Of a stretch of 64,000 nt of DNA, positions 16,322 to 25,388 are shown piece by piece; positions within the stretch are counted from its first letter, which is position 1, and each line of letters begins with the position of its first letter. Below the pieces are notes generated by a model. It worked only from the letters and a program-made list of their open reading frames with translations, was not told where the DNA came from and did no database searches. The stretch is from a virus: positions 1 to 64,000 of the IMG/VR virus record IMGVR_UViG_3300037852_000055. One strand, written 5' to 3'. The translations under genes were made by a program, and so were the position numbers.

Positions 16322-18384
16322 AGTTTCTCCATTGGTAATGCAGGAGTAGAACCTACGGGTTCCTCTGCAAGTGTCTTTACATATTCCTTTATTTTCTTTT
16401 GCAGCTTAGTGATAACCTCTGGACTGTTCCTAAGTGTTTCCTTAAGGTTGTCCAAACCATTTGCAATGCGTTCTCCATCCATCCAGTACCAAGAACCCTT
16501 GGATTCAAACAGGCCATGTTTCGCTGCATATGCAATGGTATCTGCTACCTTATCAAAGCCTGGTTGACGGCCAGCTCCGGGGTACAAAAGGTCAAGCTCA
16601 GCAGTTCTAAAGGGTATACCACCCTTATTCTTTTCAATACGCATGATAAGCTTGTGCCCAACAATGTTTTCTTTAGTGCCTTCCCAAATGGCTTCTCCTC
16701 GGCGTACTTTAATACGACTTGACGCTGCAAATTTCAGGGCACGTCCCCCGGTGGTGGTTTCAGGATTGCCATACATTACCCCAATCTTTTCCCTCACCTG
16801 GTTCAAAAAAACTAAACTGACCATGTTCTTAGAGCACTTACCTACAAGTATACGCATGGCTTGTGCCATCATACGGGCCTGTAGGCCCATATGTGAATTG
16901 TGACAAACAATGTTACCCAAAGCACATACAAAGGTTCCAGCTTTAGTGCTTATGTCATATAAATACTCTGGCCCCTTTACTTCATAAAATGCTCTTATTT
17001 CTGCTGGGTGGTTTTGCAAGCGTTTGGGGGCTTCACTAAGGGTTAGTTGCCACTCCCTCTCTTTAGTTACTACTACATTAGTTTGTATTCCTAAGGAACT
17101 ATTTAGGTATTGTATTCCAGCAATGGCTGGCCACGAAGTGTTAAAGTATTTTCTAGGACCATCGCTAGAATGATTACCGTCCCCTTCCCAAAACCCTGTA
17201 AGAAAAGACTTCTTAACAGTTTCTGTGCCGTTAAGAATAAACAGTGGCACGCATTTTTTTAAAGATAGTTCAGAAATACAAGACTGCATTAGAAAACCTA
17301 AACTAGTGTCAGTGGGGCAGTCCATAGCGTACAGGGCTTTTCTATTGCCTTTAGCCTTATTAACCATGCGTACTGTCCCTTTTATGGAAAAATTATTAAG
17401 TACAAGTGTTTTGCATTTTTCCATTCTGTATTTATCAGTACCACAAACTGAAAACCTATTGCAACCACTAGTTCTTGGGGTAGACCCCTCTGCTACATAC
17501 ATACCTAGAAGCCAGGCAATATCTTCGTTAACTACCGAGCATGTTCCAGATGTAGGAGGCGTTTGTATATCTAGCCTATCAAAAACAGACAGTTCTGCTG
17601 GAGATACTTCCTTTCCATTTATAAATAATGAATGATCTTTTGTTGTCCCTATGTATCCTGTAGAAGTACGAGTGTATACTATGGGTTTATTTTTTACATT
17701 TTTCTTTTTTTGCACACCTAGTAAAGGAACCCATCCCTTGTGGGATAAGACTTCTAACATTGATGTTTTTGTATACCATCCTGTAGCATTTCCTTTGTGG
17801 AATAGGTCACCTATTTGTACTATATTTACGGCTGTGCTTCCTTTTCTTCTGATGTAGACAGGGGTTTCGTAAACCACGCTATCTCCAATGTCCCCTGCCA
17901 ACTCTGCTTCTGGTACTAGGGCAGCTACTGAGTCTACCACGATAAGGCTAACCGCCCCTGTCTCCACCAGCCCATCCACGGCTTGTAAAGCTTGTTCCCC
18001 AGACATTGGTTGTGTAAAAACCAACCTGTCTAGGTTTACCCCTAGGGCTTTTGCATAGTTAGGGTCTAGGGCGTGCTCGGCATCTACATAGGCTGCTAGG
18101 CCCCCTAGCCTTTGCTCCTCAGCTACAATGTGCAGAGCCGTGGTGGTTTTCCCGGCAGACTCTCCACCAAACAGCTCCACAATGCGCCCCCTAGGGATTC
18201 CTCCGAATTGTAAAGCCTCGTAATCAAATGATGGAAGTCCTGTGGGTATACAAGGGATAAGCATAAGTTTTTTACTGTTCAGAAATACCAAGGAGTTTTC
18301 TGTTTTATGTTCCTTGTCCAATTTTTCTGACAAAGCTTTTACAGAGGCCATCTTTTGTTTTTCAGTTAATTCTTCTGTCGGCAT
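16318..18384 (-). CDS. recA: RecA recombinase precursor with intein
   Basis: 688 residues, of which 360 form RecA and 328 an intein. RecA features: Walker [10 protein letters not shown] (residues 73-81), Walker [11 protein letters not shown], and the L2-side [13 protein letters not shown]. The intein interrupts the L1 DNA-binding loop exactly between Asp and Ser of the conserved GD-SHMGLQ. RecA catalyses strand exchange and homologous repair of phage DNA. Neighbours are RuvC-like, helicase and nuclease genes of the same operon. RecA is active only after splicing. Confidence 0.95.
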   Translation of the reverse strand: MPTEELTEKQKMASVKALSEKLDKEHKTENSLVFLNSKKLMLIPCIPTGLPSFDYEALQFGGIPRGRIVELFGGESAGKTTTALHIVAEEQRLGGLAAYVDAEHALDPNYAKALGVNLDRLVFTQPMSGEQALQAVDGLVETGAVSLIVVDSVAALVPEAELAGDIGDSVVYETPVYIRRKGSTAVNIVQIGDLFHKGNATGWYTKTSMLEVLSHKGWVPLLGVQKKKNVKNKPIVYTRTSTGYIGTTKDHSLFINGKEVSPAELSVFDRLDIQTPPTSGTCSVVNEDIAWLLGMYVAEGSTPRTSGCNRFSVCGTDKYRMEKCKTLVLNNFSIKGTVRMVNKAKGNRKALYAMDCPTDTSLGFLMQSCISELSLKKCVPLFILNGTETVKKSFLTGFWEGDGNHSSDGPRKYFNTSWPAIAGIQYLNSSLGIQTNVVVTKEREWQLTLSEAPKRLQNHPAEIRAFYEVKGPEYLYDISTKAGTFVCALGNIVCHNSHMGLQARMMAQAMRILVGKCSKNMVSLVFLNQVREKIGVMYGNPETTTGGRALKFAASSRIKVRRGEAIWEGTKENIVGHKLIMRIEKNKGGIPFRTAELDLLYPGAGRQPGFDKVADTIAYAAKHGLFESKGSWYWMDGERIANGLDNLKETLRNSPEVITKLQKKIKEYVKTLAEEPVGSTPALPMEKL
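16897..17880 (-). mobile_element. RecA intein with LAGLIDADG homing endonuclease
   Basis: Residues 169-496 of the precursor. It starts with Ser1 ([12 protein letters not shown]) and ends in the splice block [22 protein letters not shown], followed by Ser of the C-extein, so both splice junctions use Ser. Two LAGLIDADG helices, [11 protein letters not shown] and [11 protein letters not shown], each with an acidic residue, indicate an intact homing endonuclease. The insertion point is one of the most conserved places of RecA. Confidence 0.93.
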
Positions 18385-18765
18385 TTATTCCTCAGTTTCC
18401 CAGTGTGGATCTGTATCAATTTTGTATTTTCCAAAAGTTAACACACCATCAACACTAGAGCACTTAGTAGGTTTTTCAAATCTTACTCTTAACATGCCTT
18501 TTGGTGTTTCTTTTGTAGATAAACTAATAGGTACTACCCCTATCATTCCAGCATCCACTGGGTATTTATTATTAAACTGATCATAATACTCACCATCCCC
18601 AAAGGCTGTACTAAATGCTATTGCTATCTTTCTGCCTACTTTGTAAGGTTTTTTAAAATGGTCTGATGAGTTTAAAATTTTCATCCAAGCTTTTTGGGTT
18701 CCTTGCAAAGCATAACAAGGATCTCCAAGGTAATATGTTCCTGCTGGTACTGTGTAGTTTTCCAT
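18385..18765 (-). CDS. Conserved hypothetical protein with GDPCY and VDAG motifs
   Basis: 126 residues. VPAGTYYLGDPCYAL at the N-terminus and FGDGEYYDQFNNKYPVDAGMIG in the middle are motifs of a small family of unknown function scattered in phages and bacteria (from memory). It abuts recA by 0 bp and the upstream gene by 1 bp. Confidence 0.6.
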   Translation of the reverse strand: MENYTVPAGTYYLGDPCYALQGTQKAWMKILNSSDHFKKPYKVGRKIAIAFSTAFGDGEYYDQFNNKYPVDAGMIGVVPISLSTKETPKGMLRVRFEKPTKCSSVDGVLTFGKYKIDTDPHWETEE

Positions 18766-19253
18766 TAAATTATCTCCTGTGGTATATCCTTAGGTTCTTC
18801 CTTAGGCATTAATGACATAGCAAGAAATCCATGGAATTGCCGTACAAACTTTTTTCCATACCGCGCAACCAATGCCTTGACTCCCTGCTCAGTAAGAACC
18901 TTATGCACGTCCTCAAGGTTTACAGCGGTCATGAAATAGGCTACCCAGCAATCTACACAGTTTATACTTGGGGGTTTCGTAGCAGAAAACTTAGCCGCAT
19001 GACCACAAGCCTTTACCACCCCATGTACCTGAGTTAGGTATTGGCGTCTAAGTTGGCCTATTTGTTTCCGTGTAAGCTTGGGTTGTTCCTTAGGAGGTTC
19101 CGTAGAAACAGTTTCTACTGGCAAATTTCTTTGCATAGCACAAACACAGCTTGCAGACAATGCTGAATCTTCCTTGAAACCATGGCAAGCAGTGTTGTCC
19201 TTTTCTTTATCAGTTAAACTGCTCTGGTTCGGTTCCAAGCTGTTCTCTGTCAT
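18765..19253 (-). CDS. Hypothetical protein with Cys/His motif (162 aa)
   Basis: Low-complexity N-terminus, then a helical domain LTRKQIGQLRRQYLTQVHG followed by ACGH and INCVDCWVAY, possibly a small metal site. Overlaps the next gene upstream by 44 bp. Not recognised. Confidence 0.55.
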   Translation of the reverse strand: MTENSLEPNQSSLTDKEKDNTACHGFKEDSALSASCVCAMQRNLPVETVSTEPPKEQPKLTRKQIGQLRRQYLTQVHGVVKACGHAAKFSATKPPSINCVDCWVAYFMTAVNLEDVHKVLTEQGVKALVARYGKKFVRQFHGFLAMSLMPKEEPKDIPQEII

Positions 19254-19617
19254 GCATTGCCTCCCGCATTTGTTGATTTTTAATCCTAAAGTACAAAGAG
19301 CGATATGCTCCGGTAATCCCTAGGCCATTTGCATCGAATATAACCCCTAACGCTTCCTTCACATGTGCAGGAATAAGCTCAGGTTGCTCTTGGTATGATA
19401 GGCGTAGAAACATAGCATAATCCAAAGGGTCTAAAATTTCTTTGGCTCTTATCTCAACGTCCCATAAAAAATCCAAAGGTTCACACTGAACTTCCCCGCT
19501 CGTATTTATTTTAGCACGGCGTACCCTTAGTGCTCCTCTGCCACTAAGCAGAGTAGAGTACAGTGCTTCCACCTCAGAGAATACTTCTTCTGGGTTAGCC
19601 TTCCACTTGCAAGGCAT
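19210..19617 (-). CDS. Hypothetical protein (135 aa)
   Basis: All-helical appearance; GLGITGAYRSLYFRIKNQQMREAM near the C-terminus is basic and could touch nucleic acid. Sits between the RuvC-like gene and an overlapping hypothetical. No family recognised. Confidence 0.6.
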   Translation of the reverse strand: MPCKWKANPEEVFSEVEALYSTLLSGRGALRVRRAKINTSGEVQCEPLDFLWDVEIRAKEILDPLDYAMFLRLSYQEQPELIPAHVKEALGVIFDANGLGITGAYRSLYFRIKNQQMREAMHDREQLGTEPEQFN

Positions 19618-19620
19618 TCT

Positions 19621-20136
19621 TTATAATTGTCCCTTTCTAATCCTACGTCCATATTCGGCCAAGAGTAAAGCCTCGGCGCGTCCGTCATCTTTCTTGCGTG
19701 ATAGTTGCTCAGCAATGCTTGGGAATAACGCTATGGCTTTAAACCTGCTGGCATCTTTGTCTTGTCCCATGTCTACTAGAATTTCCTTTTTCCAACGCTG
19801 AGGACTTACTAGTTCCATTGGTAGTTTATATGCAGCAATAATACCTTGCCACATACCAAAACCTTTTCCAAAGGAGAAAGAACTAGCCACCCCTTGTTTT
19901 GGCATAGAATGAACATTTTCTAGCACTACTAGTACACTGTCTCCTACTTGTGTGACGTAAGGTTCCAGTAGCAATGCCATGGCTGCTGTGCTATACTCAC
20001 GCTTTTCTTTTGCACCAGACACAGTTAGGGTGGGAGTATCAAACATTTTTATGTGGTCTAATGTTGAAGCTGTGCCTACGCAGTTTAATACCCCCACAGC
20101 TCCATTTAATCCAGGGTCAATCCCTATGTAAATCAT
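19621..20136 (-). CDS. RuvC-like Holliday junction resolvase
   Basis: 171 residues. RNase H-fold motifs: IGIDPGLNGAVG (Asp7), LENVHSMPKQGVASSFSFGKGFG (Glu) and KDDGRAEALLLAEYGRR (Asp pair) at the C-terminus, the classic order of phage RuvC-like enzymes. It cleaves branched DNA made by recombination and replication before packaging. Stop and start overlap with the RNA ligase. Confidence 0.9.
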   Translation of the reverse strand: MIYIGIDPGLNGAVGVLNCVGTASTLDHIKMFDTPTLTVSGAKEKREYSTAAMALLLEPYVTQVGDSVLVVLENVHSMPKQGVASSFSFGKGFGMWQGIIAAYKLPMELVSPQRWKKEILVDMGQDKDASRFKAIALFPSIAEQLSRKKDDGRAEALLLAEYGRRIRKGQL

Positions 20137-21317
20137 TGTGTCTCCTTGGCTAAAAACTTGTTCGACTTGAGCTTAAGCTGCTTACGTCCTAAGCCGCGTA
20201 CACTTTGTTCTAGCATTGCGCTCACCACAATGCCTTCCCGTAGGTGCGAAGCACCCGGCACGGTAGTGTTTCCTTCCACCAAGGCTTTAACCTTAGCATC
20301 TTCATAGGGGCCTTGGTAAAGCACAGGAACAAAGTTGTCCGCCCCTACTTCTGCTAAAGTAACTTCCTTGGGTACCCAGGTCTTACCATCAGGGCATAAG
20401 AAGTCAAACACAAAGACCTTAGGCACAGTGTAAGCTGTAGGGTTTACATTGGTTCCATAGGAATATCCTTTTTGTGTGGGACAAACCTCGGCATACATTG
20501 TGGACTTAGGATGCTTTCGGCAAACCTCTTCAATCCATGGGTTATCCTTAAGAGCCCTACGCCAAATACATGTGGATTTCTCAGACTTCCACAGCTTGTG
20601 TGAGCCTACCCATATCTTTTCCCCATCGAACATGTACCGTGCATTGCTGCCATGGATCTTCTCTGTAACAAGCACAGGCTCACCCTCGGTAAATACCTTT
20701 GGGTAATTCTTAAGGTTCTGCACATTATATACTGGAGGAGCGTCCTTAGGAGGCTTAACAAAATCCCCACCTGTGGGGCCATTAAGATCAAACCCAAGTT
20801 TATACAGCAGCCAATAAAAGAAACCCTTGAGAGACCGTGGAGGCCACTGCTTATACTGCTTAGACTTTGTATTGATATTCCCTACTGGTTCCGGTTCCTC
20901 GTAATGGGTAATGCCAAGAAGTTCCGAAACATCGTCACCTTCCTTAACAAATGCTAAGGGTTGAAATAGAGGAACCTGAGGATCTGATAAGTCGTGCAGG
21001 CGAAAATCAGAAATGGGCATGAGTAACCCCTCACTCCACTCGCCCCTAAAACGTCGCACTGAAATACGCCGATACTTTTCCGGTACAATTCCTTCAGGAA
21101 ATTCTTTATCTGCCCAAAGAAAGTCGAAGGCTTTTAAATTTTGAGGAACAACTGCATCAGGCTGTAGATAAGCGTACAAAGCCCCCAGCTTAAACTCAGC
21201 AGTCTTTACCACTACTTGGTATCCCCCAACATCTACAAGGGATAATGCATCGGCATTGTTATGCTTACGCAGTTCATTAATTCTTATTACGTTTACAGCG
21301 TGGTTATTGTCTGTCAA
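20133..21317 (-). CDS. RNA ligase (Rnl-type, with N-terminal OB-like domain)
   Basis: 394 residues. Nucleotidyltransferase motif I is TEKIHGSNAR with the AMP-accepting Lys at 220; motif IV is LREGIVV and motif V is LKLKSNKF near the end. The first 130 residues (VNVIRINELRKHNNADALSL...) resemble the OB-like N-terminal domain of the DraRnl/Rnl5 group. It would seal nicked RNA. The HAD phosphatase immediately upstream could prepare its 3' ends, so a tRNA/RNA repair pair is likely. Confidence 0.85.
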   Translation of the reverse strand: MTDNNHAVNVIRINELRKHNNADALSLVDVGGYQVVVKTAEFKLGALYAYLQPDAVVPQNLKAFDFLWADKEFPEGIVPEKYRRISVRRFRGEWSEGLLMPISDFRLHDLSDPQVPLFQPLAFVKEGDDVSELLGITHYEEPEPVGNINTKSKQYKQWPPRSLKGFFYWLLYKLGFDLNGPTGGDFVKPPKDAPPVYNVQNLKNYPKVFTEGEPVLVTEKIHGSNARYMFDGEKIWVGSHKLWKSEKSTCIWRRALKDNPWIEEVCRKHPKSTMYAEVCPTQKGYSYGTNVNPTAYTVPKVFVFDFLCPDGKTWVPKEVTLAEVGADNFVPVLYQGPYEDAKVKALVEGNTTVPGASHLREGIVVSAMLEQSVRGLGRKQLKLKSNKFLAKETQ

Positions 21318-21784
21318 AATTTTCCCTCCGCTACTTGGAATACCCTTAGGCCTCTTTTACGATACATTTGTACAACCTGTTCTCTATCTTCAAACGCTCC
21401 TCCTATGGCTTGGCCGGGGAAGCGTGCAATGATTTGGTCTAGGAGTTCTTCTTTAACAACGTAATCCTCTCGGTGATCTCCGGCAGTACGCATAAATACT
21501 CCGTGGTTGTTTACTCGGTATTTCTGTAACCACCTCACAGTGTCTGCTGCGTGATCATTAGGTCTTCCAGTGGATATTGCTATGGTGTGTCCTTGATTAT
21601 ACAAAGCACGTTCTACAGTAATCACCTCTAGGACTGGTTTATCATCCACAGCAGCGGCAAAGAAGCCTTTCCAATCCTTAGTAAAATCCGTGGTTGGAAC
21701 ATACTTAGTTGCCGTGGCATCTATAAAGTGTAACCTATGGGTTATATCAGCTAAGGTTCCATCCACGTCAAAAATGAAGATCAA
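21314..21784 (-). CDS. HAD-family phosphatase (polynucleotide 3'-phosphatase-like)
   Basis: 156 residues. FDVDGTLADITHR is HAD motif I with the nucleophile Asp; AISTGRPNDH is motif II and FEDREQVVQMYRKRG motif IV. This resembles the phosphatase half of T4 polynucleotide kinase; the kinase half is absent. Overlaps the RNA ligase start by 4 bp, which supports a joint RNA-repair job. Confidence 0.8.
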   Translation of the reverse strand: MIFIFDVDGTLADITHRLHFIDATATKYVPTTDFTKDWKGFFAAAVDDKPVLEVITVERALYNQGHTIAISTGRPNDHAADTVRWLQKYRVNNHGVFMRTAGDHREDYVVKEELLDQIIARFPGQAIGGAFEDREQVVQMYRKRGLRVFQVAEGKF

Positions 21785-22065
21785 ATTTCCTCCAAAATAG
21801 CTTTGATTTGCTCAAGTTTTGTTTTTGGGGCCGGGGCATCTAGCACAGCTTTAATCCTAGCAATAGCCTCTTCTTCTGTGAATTTCTCAAATGCCCTGTA
21901 TTCAAAAGCTCCTCCCATAGCTTTTTTTTGTTTACGGGCTTCTTCTTCTGCCTCTGCATGGTTTGTAAACTCAAAGGTACTTAAGTTTTGTGGGACTATT
22001 TTTGAATAATTTGTAGAACGCTGCCACTGGTTAGAGGCATCTCTGTATTGAATAATGTAACTCAT
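21781..22065 (-). CDS. Hypothetical protein (94 aa)
   Basis: Small alpha/beta protein with the layout 'YRDASNQWQRSTNYS...', a charged helix (EAEEEARKQKKAMGG) and an acidic C-terminal helix. Coupled to both neighbours by 4-bp overlaps. No function recognised. Confidence 0.6.
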   Translation of the reverse strand: MSYIIQYRDASNQWQRSTNYSKIVPQNLSTFEFTNHAEAEEEARKQKKAMGGAFEYRAFEKFTEEEAIARIKAVLDAPAPKTKLEQIKAILEEI

Positions 22066-24110
22066 ATTTTCTCCATTGGTACTTCTATGGTTTTCTGTGG
22101 TTGTTCCTGAGGAATTAAATTGTTAAAATTTTGTTGCAATGCAATGTGCTTGTCTTTTACAAAACTCTTTACTTGGCTCCTAGCACCGTCAAAATACATC
22201 CAACATTTTCCCCCGCTAGAATACCTAGAAAGCGGCACGGTGACACGCATAAGTGGATCGAATACCTCGGTAGACCCTTCGGACTCCTCGGCCTCATCCT
22301 CATATTGGCTCAAGGTTTTAGTGCCAAGCACTTTTCTCCAGAGCAACACCTGTCCATCACAATCCTTTTCAATTTGAGAAGACCCATCTACATCCCTAGA
22401 TTCAATCACTGCCCCTTTCTCAAGTTGCTTGGGCTGTACAATGCGTATCATTTTAATACCATAGTCTTTAGCAATTCTACTAAGTCCTTTGCTAATTTGT
22501 GACAATAAAACTGTACGATGCCCTTGTCTGCCACCAATAATAGTATCGCATAAAAGTTGAATGTTGTCGAACATAATCCACTTAATGCTATATCTACGAA
22601 TGCAGTCTCGCATTAATTTGAAAATGTCTTCTTGATCCTTTACTTGCTGTGGGTATGCGAAATATAGGTCAGCAGTACGAGTGCGCTGTATTTCCTTAGC
22701 TTTAACGATGGCTAATTTAAATTCTTCTAGTTTGGTTTTAGCCTCTGGTGAACCGGGAGTACACAGAGTGTCTTCAAACCCGGTTACTAAGCTTACCCAC
22801 TTTCTGGCTAAGCGTTTTTGTGTCATTTCCAAACACACTATAAGACCATCTTCCCCATAGGCAGCTACCATATGGTCTATAAGGTTCAACCCTAAACTGG
22901 TTTTTCCTACCTTAGCTCCAGCCACAATGTCTAGTACATCTCCATTCTCAAAGCCAATTAGTTCATTAAATTTATTCCATTGTGTAATATATGAAGGCGC
23001 AAGCTCTAGTTTACCATTAAGCTCATCCTCCAAGTCATCCAAAGCAGAAAGAGAGGAAGCTACTCCCGTTACATCAAAAAGAACAGCAGTTCGTTTAAGC
23101 TCTTCAAAAGCTTCTATAGTGCCTCCTCCTTTCATAAACCATTCTATAACGTCTTTTCCTTCTCTTTTGTGTTCACATGGTTTAGTCTCTTTAGCTGTTC
23201 TAATAAGACCATCATCGTCACACAGTTTGCACTCATCTACAGGAACAACAATTTCAAAACGGGGAATAACTATCCTTAAACACTTGTCGTAGCCTATCTT
23301 TGATGCTATTTCTTGTGCCGCTTTGTTACCAACCTTATCCTTATCATAAAGAATGTATTTTTTAAGGCTGTCCCCTAGTTTGTCTATAGTATCTATCCAT
23401 GTAGTTTTCTTTACACCAGCCCCAGGAACCCCTACTACACAGTTTATACCCTTAGACATAAGAAACACTGAGTTTGCTTCCCCTTCTACAAACACAACCT
23501 CTTTCAAGGCGTCAGTTAAAATTTCCCCATTGTAAAGAGGAGCGTCCCAACCTGTGGGGCTAGCAAAAGCTTTGGGTGATGGCGGCAGACTACGAAACTT
23601 AGCAAATACACAATTACCATTGACAAGATAAGGGTACACTAGGGCTTTTACTTCTCCGCACTCCCTAAAGTATTGTTTTTCTTTAAGGCCTATTTTTTGT
23701 TGTGCTATAACTTCCTTAGTAAATCCACGCACATTCAAAAGGTAGTCTAAAGTTTCTGCATCCCCTAGCAAAGCCAAGTGGCATTCTTCTACGTTTGGCA
23801 ATAAGTCTACATCGCTTCCTGCCCATTCTTTTTTTGATTCCACCCCTTTAACGCTGTCCCCACAGTGCTCTTTTAAAGTCCTTAAATTACCTGTCTGTTG
23901 GCAAGCTCCGTGGTGGCAAAAATAAACTCCATCCCTAGAATCTTCCTTAGGGTCAGATACTGCCATGTAAAATTTGAAATCCCCTTTATGACAGTAAGGG
24001 CAAATTTCCACTGATATTTGTCCCCCATTGGGAGGGTTAAAATTCCAGCCTTTTGATAGTACATAGTGCATGGCCGCACTTTTTTCTAAACCTATGGGAA
24101 CTGTGTTCAA
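22062..24110 (-). CDS. Primase-helicase, T7 gp4 / Twinkle type
   Basis: 682 residues. N-terminal zinc module CPYC ... CHHGAC (residues 37-72); TOPRIM core with VFVEGEANSVFLMSKG and ILYDKDKVGN; DnaB/RecA-like helicase with Walker A AGAKVGKTSLG and Walker B WIMFDNIQLL. An extra zinc-like insert CKLCDDDG ... CEH lies between TOPRIM and helicase. It primes and unwinds DNA for the family A polymerase at 57-59 kb, as in T7-like replisomes. A homing endonuclease gene sits just upstream. Confidence 0.92.
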   Translation of the reverse strand: MNTVPIGLEKSAAMHYVLSKGWNFNPPNGGQISVEICPYCHKGDFKFYMAVSDPKEDSRDGVYFCHHGACQQTGNLRTLKEHCGDSVKGVESKKEWAGSDVDLLPNVEECHLALLGDAETLDYLLNVRGFTKEVIAQQKIGLKEKQYFRECGEVKALVYPYLVNGNCVFAKFRSLPPSPKAFASPTGWDAPLYNGEILTDALKEVVFVEGEANSVFLMSKGINCVVGVPGAGVKKTTWIDTIDKLGDSLKKYILYDKDKVGNKAAQEIASKIGYDKCLRIVIPRFEIVVPVDECKLCDDDGLIRTAKETKPCEHKREGKDVIEWFMKGGGTIEAFEELKRTAVLFDVTGVASSLSALDDLEDELNGKLELAPSYITQWNKFNELIGFENGDVLDIVAGAKVGKTSLGLNLIDHMVAAYGEDGLIVCLEMTQKRLARKWVSLVTGFEDTLCTPGSPEAKTKLEEFKLAIVKAKEIQRTRTADLYFAYPQQVKDQEDIFKLMRDCIRRYSIKWIMFDNIQLLCDTIIGGRQGHRTVLLSQISKGLSRIAKDYGIKMIRIVQPKQLEKGAVIESRDVDGSSQIEKDCDGQVLLWRKVLGTKTLSQYEDEAEESEGSTEVFDPLMRVTVPLSRYSSGGKCWMYFDGARSQVKSFVKDKHIALQQNFNNLIPQEQPQKTIEVPMEKI

Positions 24111-24127
24111 ATTTATAGCCCTTTCTT

Positions 24128-24613
24128 TTACAAAATGTATGGCAAAGCTTTTACTGCTTTATTCCTAGCTTTATTCGCTTTTTCTTTTGTAGAAAACGTT
24201 CCTAATTGTTTGTTTCCTAGCTTTGCTATCCAAACGTTTCTGTCTTTACGAAAGAAAACCCCTAGGCCCCTTTGGTTGCGAAAAATTTGATCTTGTGCGT
24301 GTCCCTTTTTTGATCTCCATTCTAACTTGTGCGCCCTATTGTCTTTCTTTTTCCCTTTGTGATTAACTTCTGGCAGGTTTAGTGGGTTTGGTAGGAAAGC
24401 TTTTGCTACAAGTCTATGTACTTTTCTAGTGTAAGCTTTGCTTTTACTCTCTTTGTGCAGTATAACATAATAATAGCCAAGTTTATCACACCCCGGCCTA
24501 AACATGTGGCCTATTTTAGTTGGGCCTTTCCCTGGCAATCGTCTTCTTACTCTCCCTTGGTCACTAACTTCGTAAGCCTCAAAGTCTTCTACTGTTTTCC
24601 ATTGTTCTTTCAA
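24128..24613 (-). CDS. NUMOD4-HNH homing endonuclease with AP2-like tail
   Basis: 161 residues from a TTG start. WKTVEDFEAYEVSDQGRVRR is a NUMOD4 module, VHRLVAKAFLPNP ... EVNHKGKKKDNRAHKLEW is the HNH nuclease, and GVFFRKDRNVWIAKL ... FSTKEKANKARNKAV an AP2-like DNA-binding tail. Free-standing, placed between the primase-helicase and a small gene whose end it overlaps by 35 bp. A selfish element that probably targets the replication locus of related phages. Confidence 0.88.
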   Translation of the reverse strand: MKEQWKTVEDFEAYEVSDQGRVRRRLPGKGPTKIGHMFRPGCDKLGYYYVILHKESKSKAYTRKVHRLVAKAFLPNPLNLPEVNHKGKKKDNRAHKLEWRSKKGHAQDQIFRNQRGLGVFFRKDRNVWIAKLGNKQLGTFSTKEKANKARNKAVKALPYIL

Positions 24614-24737
24614 TTGGTTCTCTCTTTAGCAGTCGGGCCATGATTTTATCCCGTAAATCTGCCGAAGGCTCAATGTTTAGCAGTTCTTGTAGCTCCTCAG
24701 GCGATGCCAGAGGGCCTGTACCAGTCAGTTCAAGCAT
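24579..24737 (-). CDS. Small hypothetical protein (52 aa), tail overlapped by homing endonuclease
   Basis: MLELTGTGPLASPEELQELL... ending RTMENSRRL. The last 11 codons lie inside the NUMOD4-HNH gene, so the original C-terminus may have been changed by insertion of that gene. Confidence 0.45.
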   Translation of the reverse strand: MLELTGTGPLASPEELQELLNIEPSADLRDKIMARLLKREPIERTMENSRRL

Positions 24738-24751
24738 ATTTTGGCCTCTAC

Positions 24752-24814
24752 TTATTTAGATGCTTTTGGGGTGAAGAAGGATTCAAAAACTTGTAAACCC
24801 TTTGTTTTCTTCAT
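24752..24814 (-). CDS. Possible 20-aa peptide
   Basis: ATG overlaps the upstream stop (ATGA); reads MKKTKGLQVFESFFTPKASK. Only coupling and spacing support it. Confidence 0.3.
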   Translation of the reverse strand: MKKTKGLQVFESFFTPKASK

Positions 24815-25116
24815 TGTATACCCCTTGTCTCCTGTCGTTCAAACATTTTTTGCCCTAGATATGTTGGAGTGTATTTCTTGAATTTCCTATTGGGAAACTG
24901 GGTAGCAAGCTTTTCAAAGATAGGGTCAGCAATTGCTGAGTCCTCTTGCAACAAGCCTAAGGCTACAAGGGCATCTACTTGGTCTACCCTATACTTCCAT
25001 TCTTTGTAAATCTCAGGCTTATCCAGGGCCTCGTCCGGTTGAATTTGTACGAGAGCCTTACTAGCAGCGGCTGCGGTTGCAGCGTCGTACTGTATTGGGC
25101 TTAGCTGTGGAATCAT
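24811..25116 (-). CDS. Hypothetical protein (101 aa)
   Basis: Start chosen at the ATG 2 nt after the upstream stop (GGAA site), not at an upstream in-frame Met. Helical, with QVDALVALGLLQEDSAIADPIFEKL and a basic C-terminus. Not recognised. Confidence 0.6.
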   Translation of the reverse strand: MIPQLSPIQYDAATAAAASKALVQIQPDEALDKPEIYKEWKYRVDQVDALVALGLLQEDSAIADPIFEKLATQFPNRKFKKYTPTYLGQKMFERQETRGIQ

Positions 25117-25118
25117 AG

Positions 25119-25388
25119 TTATTTCCAATTCCTTCCTGTGGGCCAACATGAGGGGTGATATTGTTCACTTACTATAGCTCCTTTGTACACCCCAGCAGTG
25201 CATACTATTTCTTGTCCTGATTCTTTGTCATGCCACACATAAAAAGCTGCTGGAAATTGTCCTGAATGATCTTCATTATAGATGTTTTCAAACCTTGGCC
25301 TAGGAATTGTTTGTTCTTTTCCCCAAACAAAAGCCCCCAATAACAACCAAACAAAAGCCCCAACCAACATTGCTGTAAACTTTTTCAT
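25119..25388 (-). CDS. Small exported protein, paralogue of downstream neighbour
   Basis: 89 residues with signal or anchor MKKFTAMLVGAFVWLLLGAFVWG. The mature part ends in WHDKESGQEIVCTAG ... SCWPTGRNWK. The same pattern (HD-x-x-x-x-Q-E-(I/V), two Cys, TGR-x-W end) is in the adjacent 71-aa gene, so the two are diverged tandem copies. Exported; function unknown. Confidence 0.65.
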   Translation of the reverse strand: MKKFTAMLVGAFVWLLLGAFVWGKEQTIPRPRFENIYNEDHSGQFPAAFYVWHDKESGQEIVCTAGVYKGAIVSEQYHPSCWPTGRNWK

